Assembly: GCA_002399445.1 (NCBI GenBank)
Contig: DHDR01000010.1
Span: 19,774-83,773, forward strand
Source: Ruminococcaceae bacterium UBA4871
GTDB taxonomy: Bacteria > Bacillota > Clostridia > Oscillospirales > Acutalibacteraceae
Reading direction: 5' to 3'
DNA: 64,000 bases
Below, one piece after another: positions 1-7,329 of the stretch. The notes under the pieces were generated by a model. It was given only the letters and a program-made list of their open reading frames with translations, was not told where the DNA came from and did not search any database. The translations under genes and the position numbers were made by a program. Numbering within the stretch: the stretch's first letter is position 1; every line of letters begins with the position of its first letter.

Positions 1-104
1 CAATGGAAAATGACCATCGCCTGCGCAGCCGCGCCCACAAGGCAAAACGCGCAGTGACAGGTCTGATGGATGAAGTCGGACATGTGGTCAGCGCAAAAAT
101 GTAA
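1..104 (+). CDS. C-terminal fragment of an unknown protein (partial)
   Basis: A frame open from the window edge ends at TAA 102-104 and would give a basic tail ending DEVGHVVSAKM. Only about 33 residues are visible, too few to identify a family. A good intrinsic terminator follows within 20 bases, which supports a real gene end here. Whether it shared a transcript with the MORN/MBL pair downstream cannot be seen. Confidence 0.5.
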   Translation, partial: MENDHRLRSRAHKAKRAVTGLMDEVGHVVSAKM

Positions 105-120
105 AAGCCGTAAATTGAGA

Positions 121-168
121 GAACCGCCGCACAGTACTTTTTCTGTACTATGCGGTGGTTCTTTGATT
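121..168 (+). terminator. Intrinsic terminator after the partial first gene
   Basis: A 17-base stem (121-137 against 145-161, two G-T pairs) closes a short T-rich loop and is followed by TTTGATTCTT. It separates the partial gene from the MORN gene. Confidence 0.75.
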
Positions 169-245
169 CTTCATGGAAAATGCTTGCATCCGGCCGCTGG
201 ATTTCCTATAATATGAAATAGGGAAATGGGAAAGAAGGGTGCCAA

Positions 246-1820
246 TTGGGCGGCAGGAGATACTATTCCGTCACCAGCAGGAAGCTGAGGGAAGATGACC
301 TGAGCCTGCTCGCGCGGGTGCGCAGGGCTTATTTTGAAAAAAACGCGCCGCAGCGCGGCCGGACTTCCGATGAAACATTCGGCACAGACGATGTAGCCAG
401 ATATCACATGACACGCCGTGGAATGAAGTGGGAACTGACCGCTGGCGGGCAGGTGCTTCAGCGGGCAGTACCGGAGGCAGACGGCTATGCCGTGCTGACA
501 TGGGACATTGCCGGAGATTTGCGGGAAAAAGCAGACTATAACAAGCGGAACCAATGGCTGCGCTCTGCTTTCTACCGCGGGAATCCCAAGTGCCCGGAGC
601 TGCTGCTCAAGCCGGACGGCGAGGAGATCGACAGCCTGCAGTACGACCATTCAACCGGAAAATATTTTCATGCAAAACTTTTTGCCTATCCCATGGAAAA
701 AACGAGCGGCGCACGCATCTGGATGGACAATGAGGTCGGTACACCGGATATTGAGGCAGACACCAGCGACGGCCGCTTTTATTACTGCACCCGGGGCGAA
801 CTGGAAGCGCGCAAAGCCGCCGCTTCCCGCCGCGAAAAAGCAGAAGCGGAAGAAGTGCCCGACTGGGACTCTGCACCGGATGCCGGTATTAATTTTCAGT
901 TTGTGCGCAACGAGCATGTGCTGGATGAAACGACCGCCCCGCACCCCAATTTGGAACTGGAAAGCGCGGACGGCCCCCTGATGCTGGAGGTGGGCGGCAG
1001 GAAAGGGCAGCCGGAATCCTCGGGGATGGAGGACTGCCTGATTATTGATACAAACGTGCCGGATGAACCTGCCGTTATTGAGGAAGATGTGGCGCCTGTT
1101 CCCGTGGTGTTTCAGCCGGTCAAGCAGCCGGAGCCGAAACCGCGGAAAGCTGATTCGGCCGATTCTCAGGCAGAGCTGCCCGTCCCCTCAAAACGCATAT
1201 CGGTAAAAGATAACGAATGTTATTTTTATTTTGGGCCGCTGGAAAATAACATGCGGCAGGGACAGGGCCGCACCCAGATGCAAAATGGACACACCGCCTA
1301 TGAGGGCGGTTTTGCGGCCGACAAACGGGAAGGCTTCGGTACATATTATTATAAATCCGGCCGGCTCTGCTATGCCGGGTACTGGAAACAGAACCGGCGC
1401 ACCGGGCTGGGCGTCAGCTTCAGCGTGCGGGACGGTTCCCTTTTCGTCGGGCATTGGGAAAACAACCTGCCGACTGGCCGCGGCGCGGCCTTTGCAGATG
1501 ATGGCTCCCTTTCGTATTACGGCCAGTGGCTGGAGGGCCACCGCGACGGGTTCGGGACCGAATACAGCGGGGGAAAAATTCTGTATGAAGGCCAGTGGCG
1601 CAACGACTGCTATGACGGCAAAGGCTGCCTGCACCTGACCGGCGGCGGCACGCTGAGCGGTACCTTCCGTTCCGGTTTTGCGGAAGGTCCCTGCGAGGAG
1701 CGCTCCGCGGCGGGCGAAACGGTGCGCACCGGCGTTTGGCAGCGCGGGCGCTTTGTCAGCGGCGTGGGCTACCACAGCGGCAAACCCGCCGAAATTGTGG
1801 TAAAGAGGGATGACGCATGA
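246..1820 (+). CDS. MORN-repeat protein with an unknown N-terminal domain
   Basis: This 524-residue protein has no signal peptide or membrane segment. The N-terminal 200 residues are an unrecognised domain rich in Tyr, Arg and Trp. A charged, Pro- and Glu-rich linker follows at about 200-315. About seven MORN repeats (pattern YxGxW-x6-GxG) fill roughly 320-490, for example YEGQWRNDCYDGKG. MORN repeats form an extended beta sheet used for protein or lipid binding, so a scaffold role is inferred. The start is TTG 246, after AAGAAGGG. An in-frame stop at 219-221 excludes an earlier start. The stop overlaps the next start (ATGA), so the two genes are translationally coupled. GC content is clearly higher than in the glycogen and ribosomal regions. 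The exact function is unknown. Confidence 0.85.
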   Translation: MGGRRYYSVTSRKLREDDLSLLARVRRAYFEKNAPQRGRTSDETFGTDDVARYHMTRRGMKWELTAGGQVLQRAVPEADGYAVLTWDIAGDLREKADYNKRNQWLRSAFYRGNPKCPELLLKPDGEEIDSLQYDHSTGKYFHAKLFAYPMEKTSGARIWMDNEVGTPDIEADTSDGRFYYCTRGELEARKAAASRREKAEAEEVPDWDSAPDAGINFQFVRNEHVLDETTAPHPNLELESADGPLMLEVGGRKGQPESSGMEDCLIIDTNVPDEPAVIEEDVAPVPVVFQPVKQPEPKPRKADSADSQAELPVPSKRISVKDNECYFYFGPLENNMRQGQGRTQMQNGHTAYEGGFAADKREGFGTYYYKSGRLCYAGYWKQNRRTGLGVSFSVRDGSLFVGHWENNLPTGRGAAFADDGSLSYYGQWLEGHRDGFGTEYSGGKILYEGQWRNDCYDGKGCLHLTGGGTLSGTFRSGFAEGPCEERSAAGETVRTGVWQRGRFVSGVGYHSGKPAEIVVKRDDA

Positions 1821-3088
1821 TTCCGTGGGCCGACCTGCAGAATGTCGGCTGCGGGGAGTGCGTCGTGCTGGGCGGGCAGGACAGTATGCTGATGGTGGAC
1901 TGCGGCAGCCTCAACACCATCCTCCCGGGAACAGAGCGCAGTTTTAAAGAATTCGTGACGCAAAGCCTGACGGCGCACTACTGCAGTGTGCCGCATCGGG
2001 CTTTTTTGCTGTCCCATTTTCACCGTGACCATTCCTGCGGCTTGTGGGATATTCTGAAAAGCCAGCCGGATTATTTTGAGGAAATTTTCCTGCCCTGCTC
2101 GCCGTGCGACGGGCGCGGACTGCCGCTTCTGCTGGAATTTGCGCTTTTTGCACATGTGTTCCTGCCGCGGCAGGGCTACTGCGGGCAGGTGAGCACCGGC
2201 GCACTCAAGGCCTTTTCCCGTGTGCTGGACCCTGCACAAACCTGCCGCGCCTATGCACTCGGACAGGGAGATGCCTTTGAAAACGGCGGCATCCGCTATG
2301 AATGTGTCTGGCCGCCAAGGGACGGCTTCCCGTTTGACCGCGCCTTTACCGACGTGGTCGAGGCCCTGCACCGCTGCGCACAGGCACCGCAGCCGGGGGA
2401 GGATCTGCTGCGGCAGTTTCTCGACCTTCTGTATGCATTCTGTAATTCCTATCTTGCCATGTGTGAACAGTTCCCTGTGCGGCGCGACGATGCCGACCGC
2501 CCGCGGGATGTGCTGGAACAGATCGACGGCCTTGCCCCGCTGCTGCAGCGCCTGCCTGCTGCCGAGGAACTGCGCGGGCTGCTGGAGGACCGGACGGCGC
2601 GGGAGCTTTACAGCCGCCAGACCAATGCCGCTTCCCTGATGGTGCAGAGCAGCAGCGGCGGTTCGGGCGGCGTGCTCATGACCGGTGACGCCACGCCGGA
2701 GGCCCTTGCCGCGGCGGAACCGCTTCTGTATCACGATTATTATCTTTTAAAAGCACCGCACCACGGCCTGCCCGGTTCCCTCAGCCCCACGGTGGCGGGC
2801 CTTGCCGCCGCACACATCCTGATTTCCTGCGGGGAGCGCATCCCCGGCTGGCGTGCCGATGCGGGCTGGGCGGCCCTGCCCGGCCGGAAACACTGCACCG
2901 CTTCCGCCTGTGCCTTCTTTCCCGGCGGGGGGTGCTGCAGCCGGACGGCCCTCTGCTGGGACTTTGGCGGGCTGGCCCTGCGCTGTCCCGGAAACCGCGG
3001 CGGGGAGCCGCCCTGCGGCATCCGTGTGGCGGGTGCGGGGGGCCTCGGCTGCATCTGCGACGCTGGCAGAAGAAAATTATGGGAATAA
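1817..3088 (+). CDS. Metallo-beta-lactamase-fold hydrolase, ComEC-like
   Basis: The protein has 423 residues. The metal-binding motif HFHRDH lies at residues 67-72, after a VDCGS strand. Later elements are MTGDA near residue 290 and KAPHHG near 313. These are the ligand positions of MBL hydrolases resembling the soluble domain of ComEC. A roughly 100-residue helical insertion sits between the first and last metal motifs. There is no signal peptide or membrane segment, so a cytoplasmic enzyme is likely. The last 80 residues are Cys- and Gly-rich and unlike the family. The frame still shows strong G/C preference at third positions, so a frameshift is not needed. Translational coupling to the MORN gene suggests they act together. 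The substrate is unknown; nucleic acids or nucleotides are possible from the family. Confidence 0.8.
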   Translation: MIPWADLQNVGCGECVVLGGQDSMLMVDCGSLNTILPGTERSFKEFVTQSLTAHYCSVPHRAFLLSHFHRDHSCGLWDILKSQPDYFEEIFLPCSPCDGRGLPLLLEFALFAHVFLPRQGYCGQVSTGALKAFSRVLDPAQTCRAYALGQGDAFENGGIRYECVWPPRDGFPFDRAFTDVVEALHRCAQAPQPGEDLLRQFLDLLYAFCNSYLAMCEQFPVRRDDADRPRDVLEQIDGLAPLLQRLPAAEELRGLLEDRTARELYSRQTNAASLMVQSSSGGSGGVLMTGDATPEALAAAEPLLYHDYYLLKAPHHGLPGSLSPTVAGLAAAHILISCGERIPGWRADAGWAALPGRKHCTASACAFFPGGGCCSRTALCWDFGGLALRCPGNRGGEPPCGIRVAGAGGLGCICDAGRRKLWE

Positions 3089-3154
3089 TGTATAAACTTT
3101 TAAAAAATTAAAGATAAAATTTACAATAATTTTCTCAAAAAGTTCCCGATGCTC

Positions 3155-3183
3155 TTGACTTTCCCAGTTTGTTATCCTATAAT
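3155..3183 (+). promoter_or_regulatory. Strong promoter of the surface-protein gene
   Basis: TTGACT at 3155-3160 and TATAAT at 3178-3183 are separated by exactly 17 bases. Transcription would start near 3190, leaving a leader of about 138 bases before the ATG at 3328. Confidence 0.8.
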
Positions 3184-3224
3184 TTTCCTAAACGGATTGG
3201 CAGTGTCTGTGGAAAAAGCGGCTT

Positions 3225-3250
3225 CCGGCGGGTTTGCGCCGGCCTTTTTT
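3225..3250 (+). terminator. Terminator-like hairpin in the surface-protein leader
   Basis: CCGGCG 3225-3230 and CGCCGG 3237-3242 pair around a GGTTTG loop and are followed by CC and six T residues. It lies about 35 bases after the predicted transcription start and 77 bases before the coding region. It therefore looks like an attenuator or a 5' stability hairpin rather than a gene-end terminator. A second TTGACT at 3274-3279 lies downstream, but no good -10 box follows it. Confidence 0.5.
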
Positions 3251-3327
3251 CACACCCGGGTGCTGCCGCACTGTTGACTCTCATAGCACGCGCAAATGCA
3301 CACAATTATTTAAGGAGGACAAAAAGG

Positions 3328-6300
3328 ATGAATAAAAAACTTGGCAAAGTTGCTGCCATCGCGCTTTCCGCTGCGATGATTTCCAGCGCTTTTGCAATGA
3401 GCACCAGCGCTTCCTTTGCTGCTGTGCCAACTTACAAAGGTACAGCAACAGCCGTCTTGACAGATGCCGATGCCAATAAGTATTTGGATACAACAGCATC
3501 TACTGCAGCAGGTCAAATTACCTTTACTGGGACTTCTGCTAATACAGCGTTCAGTGATGCAACTTTTGAGGATTCCGATGCTGCCACAGTTACTGCTTCT
3601 ACTTACGATTACACTGATATTACCGTCCAGAACGATGGCGGCAGCAGTGTAACCCTTGCACAGCCGGTGAAAGGCGAGTATCAGTTTACACCGGCAAGTG
3701 CAGGCAAAACAAAATTCAAGGTTTCTAATTTGAAAATTACGACTGCCAATGCTGAAACTTATTTGGTCGCGCCTTTTGACTTTACTGTCGATGCAGAAAA
3801 TAAGGACACTTATGCAGAAGGTATATGGTATGATTCAAACAGCAAACCTGTTACATCTGCAATCGTGAATGACACATTGACGGTAAAAGAAAGAACAATT
3901 ACTACTTCTCAGACTGGTACTGCCTTTGCAACAACAACTGATACAGCGGCTAATTTACCGGCACAGACAGTTGCCAATGCAACAGTTGATGATTCTGCCA
4001 ATACAGATGATTCTGCCAATACAGTCACACCGACTAGTGCAGGAATGGTAACGGTAAGTTATGAGTCGACTAAATTTGCTAATACTTACAGAAATTCTGA
4101 CCCGCTGACCGTTAAAGCGCAAAGTACTTATAAAAATGTTACGAAAGTTACTAAGCTTACCAATGGCAAGTATCATGTAACATTCGTAAGCGGTGACCCG
4201 AAAGATTTTGACAGCTTGACGGGTATTACTCTGCAGGCAGATGCTTCTGGTATCACAGTTGACAAGGATGTTGTTGCAGATACCATTGATGGTAATGGCG
4301 ATGCTGTTACAGTGAATCCCGGTGCGACCGTAAATAAGGTAACCCAGACTTCTGGAGCGGTTACAATTGATAGTGCAACCGTTAAAACGGTTTCTGCAAG
4401 CGGTGCAGCACCTGTCACTGTGAAAGCTTCAACAGCAGGCGACGCAGCAAATGTTGACGCTATCACAACGACTGGTACTGTTGGTGTTGGTGATGCAGGT
4501 GATGCAGCAACTGTAAACGTTGGCAGCATTACTGCTGGCGGCAAGGTGACAGTTACTGCTGGTACGAAGGATTACAGCAAGACCACTGTCAAGAGCATTA
4601 AGGCAGACAATGTCGACGTCAACAGTGCAAAAACAAGCATTGGCGCAATTGCAGCTAACACAACGGCTGGTGCTGTTACCGTTAAAGCTGGTGCAGACGG
4701 CGTTTCTCTGCCGGCACTGACAGGTTATGAGTTGGATGCAAATGGCGACACAACAGTTGCTTCTATCGATGCCGCTTCCAAGGATGTAAAAATCACTAAT
4801 GGTAAAACCTTAACAGTGACTGGTACTGCAAAGGTCAACCATATCAATGGTGCTTCAGATGGTACAGCAGCAGTATTGGCTGCTACTACTGGTACAATTA
4901 AAATCGGCGCAGATAAGCTGACAATTGCACCGGAAGCTGGATCGACTACTCATTTGAATAACTTCAAGCTGGTCCTGACTGATTCCGCGGCAGCTTATGG
5001 CAAAGCTTTTGAATTAAGTGCTGGAGCATCAGCTGATTCTAATACAGCAGCCACTGATACAACTGTTGGCGCAGGTGAGTTAGCGGATATTACGATTGCG
5101 GGTGCAACTGGTTATGTCGCTAGTGGTGACAAGACTGTAACTTTAGGTGATAAAGTTGATGAGGCTGCTCTGAATGATGCTTCTCCGGCTGCTTCTAAAG
5201 TTGACGCCAGCCATAATGTAACGGTTAAGGCGGGTACACCGATTACACTGGCCGTTGAGCCGACTCCGCTGAAGACTCTGCCTGCTGGTTATTATGTCCA
5301 GTGGACTTCTACTAATGGTACTGGTGATAATCCAGCTCCGGGTTATGTGACTTTGGGCAGCACAACAGGTTTAAGCACAACGGTTACGGCAAGCTATTCC
5401 GATGTCGATACTTATAAGAATATAAATTGGGTGACTGCTACTCTCTATAAGACAGGCGACAGTGCCACACATGGTTCTATTACTTATAAAGTAATTGCTG
5501 AAAAATCTGCTGCAGCTGAAACCACAGACTTTACAGCGACTGCTCCGACAGTTGCAATCAAGACAGGAACCACTACTGCAAATGTAACTTTTGCACCAAA
5601 CGGCAGTGAGGCTCTCGGCACAGTAACATATGTTTCTTCTTCTAACCCACTGGTTGCGACAAGCGCTGACGCTACAGACGGTAAGACGGCAGCTATTACA
5701 GCACATAAAGCCGGTACGGCAGACCTTACTTTCAGCTGGACGAATTCGGCAACAGGCGAAGTAAAGACTCATGTTGTAACTGTTTATGTTGCAGACCATC
5801 CGGTCGTTGCTTATGTAAACGGCAAGGTTGCGAACCCGAATGACACACTCAGCTTCACACAGTCTACAACAGTGCCGATTACATTTGTAAGCGCAGACGG
5901 TACGAAGTTTGACACCTTTAACTACAATGCAGGCAATGGCTCGATTATGTCCACCCGTGCTTATGCAGATACAACGTGGAACGGTCTTTCCGGTGCATAT
6001 GGCATGTACATGAACGGCCCGGTCGGCTCTGCAACAGGTGTCTATGTCAATAATCAGAAGATCTGCAGCGTGAAAGTTGCGGACCGTCCGTTCACCTGCG
6101 ACACAACCTGCAACTTCAGCTTGAAGGCTGGCAAGACTTATGGCTTTAAGCTTACTCCGGCTGCCGGCACAACTTTCGACAACTTTACTTTCAACACAGC
6201 AAAAGATGCAGCTCTGTCCACAAACGGCTACAAGAAGAATGCAGACGGAACGATTAACGCCAGCATTAAGGCTGTTCAGAAGGGCACTTACGGCGTATAT

Positions 6301-6351
6301 GTCACCATCAATGATGTACAGTACAAAGTCTTTGCCGTGACAGTTGACTAA
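3328..6351 (+). CDS. Secreted Thr/Ala/Val-rich surface protein, S-layer- or adhesin-like
   Basis: ATG 3328 follows AAGGAGG and begins a signal peptide: MNKKLGK, a hydrophobic stretch, then cleavage near SASFA-AVP. The mature chain has about 980 residues of short beta-prone strands rich in Thr, Ala, Val, Asp and Gly. Residues about 330-590 hold many VTV and VTVKA strands that suggest a beta-solenoid. Residues about 770-830 look like an Ig-like (Big_2-type) domain. A distinct C-terminal domain of about 170 residues ends KVFAVTVD. No LPxTG motif, SLH domain or C-terminal membrane anchor is visible, so attachment is unexplained. The strong promoter, consensus ribosome site and AT-leaning codons suggest high expression. 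An S-layer or major surface protein role is inferred from composition, not from a recognised family. Confidence 0.75.
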   Translation: MNKKLGKVAAIALSAAMISSAFAMSTSASFAAVPTYKGTATAVLTDADANKYLDTTASTAAGQITFTGTSANTAFSDATFEDSDAATVTASTYDYTDITVQNDGGSSVTLAQPVKGEYQFTPASAGKTKFKVSNLKITTANAETYLVAPFDFTVDAENKDTYAEGIWYDSNSKPVTSAIVNDTLTVKERTITTSQTGTAFATTTDTAANLPAQTVANATVDDSANTDDSANTVTPTSAGMVTVSYESTKFANTYRNSDPLTVKAQSTYKNVTKVTKLTNGKYHVTFVSGDPKDFDSLTGITLQADASGITVDKDVVADTIDGNGDAVTVNPGATVNKVTQTSGAVTIDSATVKTVSASGAAPVTVKASTAGDAANVDAITTTGTVGVGDAGDAATVNVGSITAGGKVTVTAGTKDYSKTTVKSIKADNVDVNSAKTSIGAIAANTTAGAVTVKAGADGVSLPALTGYELDANGDTTVASIDAASKDVKITNGKTLTVTGTAKVNHINGASDGTAAVLAATTGTIKIGADKLTIAPEAGSTTHLNNFKLVLTDSAAAYGKAFELSAGASADSNTAATDTTVGAGELADITIAGATGYVASGDKTVTLGDKVDEAALNDASPAASKVDASHNVTVKAGTPITLAVEPTPLKTLPAGYYVQWTSTNGTGDNPAPGYVTLGSTTGLSTTVTASYSDVDTYKNINWVTATLYKTGDSATHGSITYKVIAEKSAAAETTDFTATAPTVAIKTGTTTANVTFAPNGSEALGTVTYVSSSNPLVATSADATDGKTAAITAHKAGTADLTFSWTNSATGEVKTHVVTVYVADHPVVAYVNGKVANPNDTLSFTQSTTVPITFVSADGTKFDTFNYNAGNGSIMSTRAYADTTWNGLSGAYGMYMNGPVGSATGVYVNNQKICSVKVADRPFTCDTTCNFSLKAGKTYGFKLTPAAGTTFDNFTFNTAKDAALSTNGYKKNADGTINASIKAVQKGTYGVYVTINDVQYKVFAVTVD
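3988..4023 (+). repeat. Two exact tandem copies of an 18-base unit
   Basis: GATGATTCTGCCAATACA occurs at 3988-4005 and again at 4006-4023, in frame inside the surface-protein gene, and encodes (DDSANT)x2. It is a recent in-frame duplication that would allow length variation by slippage. Confidence 0.9.
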
Positions 6352-6412
6352 TCAGTAAACGTCAGTTAAACTAAAACAAATCTCAACAGAATAAGTGTAG
6401 TTGTATTTGCGT

Positions 6413-6446
6413 GGCGGCGGCATCGTTTTTCGGTGCCGCCGCTTTG
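6413..6446 (+). terminator. Terminator of the surface-protein gene
   Basis: GCGGCGGCA pairs with TGCCGCCGC (6434-6442) and is followed by TTTGG. It lies 60 bases after the stop codon. Confidence 0.7.
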
Positions 6447-6462
6447 GTATTCTGCGGAAAGA

Positions 6463-6490
6463 CCCTGCTCAGAGGAGCGGGGCCTTTTTG
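6463..6490 (+). terminator. Second, tandem terminator
   Basis: CCCTGCTC (6463-6470) pairs with GAGCGGGG (6475-6482) around AGAG and is followed by CCTTTTTG. Two terminators in a row suit a strongly transcribed upstream gene. Confidence 0.7.
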
Positions 6491-6555
6491 CTTCTGGGCT
6501 TGTAAAATGCGCGCAAAACAGGTAAAATAGAAAAAGGCGAAAGGCAGGTGGGCAG

Positions 6556-7302
6556 ATGCGGATTTTGCAGGGGACGCCGGTTTCCGGCGGCGCTGCGGCA
6601 GGCCCGGTGTGCATTTTTGCCGCACAGGTGCTTTCCCCGCCTGTGCAGTGCGGCGGCGGCTTTGAGCAGGAGTGTGCCCGGCTGCATGGCGCACAGGCAG
6701 ACGCCGCCGGGCAGCTGCAGCACCTTTATCAGGATGCACAGCAGCGGGTCGGCTATGACGCTTCGCTCATTTTTCAGATGCATTTGGCTTTGCTGGAGGA
6801 CCCCAGCTTTCTGGGCGACATCCTAAGCTGTCTGCAGCAGGAAAACACCAGTGCCGAATATGCGGTGTGGTGCGCCGGCCGGCACTATTACAGGATTTTT
6901 GAGTCGATGGAGAACCCTTACATGCGCGCCCGCAGTGAAGATGTCCTCGATGTCAGCCGCTGCCTCCTCCGCTGTCTGGACCCCGCGATGGTTCCGGACG
7001 CGTTCAAGGGGCGCCCGGAGGGGAGCATCCTGTGTGTCCCGCACGCCCTGCCGAGCGTGGTGATGCGGATGCAGGCCCGCGGGGTGCAGGGAATCCTGAC
7101 ACAATACGGCAGTTATGATTCCCACAGCGCCATCCTTGCCCGCTGCCTCGGCCTTCCGGCTGTGGTTGCGCTGGGTGCGGCTTTTGAGGAGTTAAAACCT
7201 GCCGGCCGCGTGATTGTGGACGGCAGCTTCGGCCGTGTTTATGTGGACCCTGATGAGGAGACGTGCGTATCTTATGCGAAAGGCTCCGAACAGAGCAATT
7301 GA
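6556..7302 (+). CDS. Stand-alone N-terminal domain of PTS Enzyme I (phosphohistidine domain only)
   Basis: The protein has 248 residues and matches the N-terminal half of phosphoenolpyruvate-protein phosphotransferase. It has a GxPVSGGAAAGPV start, an HLALLEDPSF helix typical of the HPr-binding subdomain, MENPYMRARSEDVLDV, and the mobile phosphohistidine domain DSHSAILARCLGLPAVV. The acceptor histidine is residue 190, matching His189 of E. coli Enzyme I. The PEP-binding barrel, about 300 further residues in a full enzyme, is absent. The next gene starts 27 bases after the stop with no remnant between. Such a protein could exchange phosphate with HPr but not take it from PEP. No ptsH or sugar permease is in the window. 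ATG follows AGGTGG. A decayed ptsI is possible, but the reading frame is clean. Confidence 0.8.
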   Translation: MRILQGTPVSGGAAAGPVCIFAAQVLSPPVQCGGGFEQECARLHGAQADAAGQLQHLYQDAQQRVGYDASLIFQMHLALLEDPSFLGDILSCLQQENTSAEYAVWCAGRHYYRIFESMENPYMRARSEDVLDVSRCLLRCLDPAMVPDAFKGRPEGSILCVPHALPSVVMRMQARGVQGILTQYGSYDSHSAILARCLGLPAVVALGAAFEELKPAGRVIVDGSFGRVYVDPDEETCVSYAKGSEQSN

Positions 7303-7329
7303 TTTTTCCGAATCTGGAGGAACAAGTAC

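Noticed and set aside
1769..2734. 321-codon frame antisense to the MBL gene
   Set aside because: Explained by high GC content suppressing stops; no start signal and no family features.
2820..3095. Possible frameshift in the 3' part of the MBL gene, because the tail is unusually Cys-rich
   Set aside because: The annotated frame keeps a strong G/C bias at third codon positions to its stop, and neither other frame gives a better MBL-like end.
3274..3302. Second promoter downstream of the leader hairpin (TTGACT at 3274-3279)
   Set aside because: At 17 bases the -10 would be TGCACA, and the nearest better word is 21 bases away, so it is not convincing.
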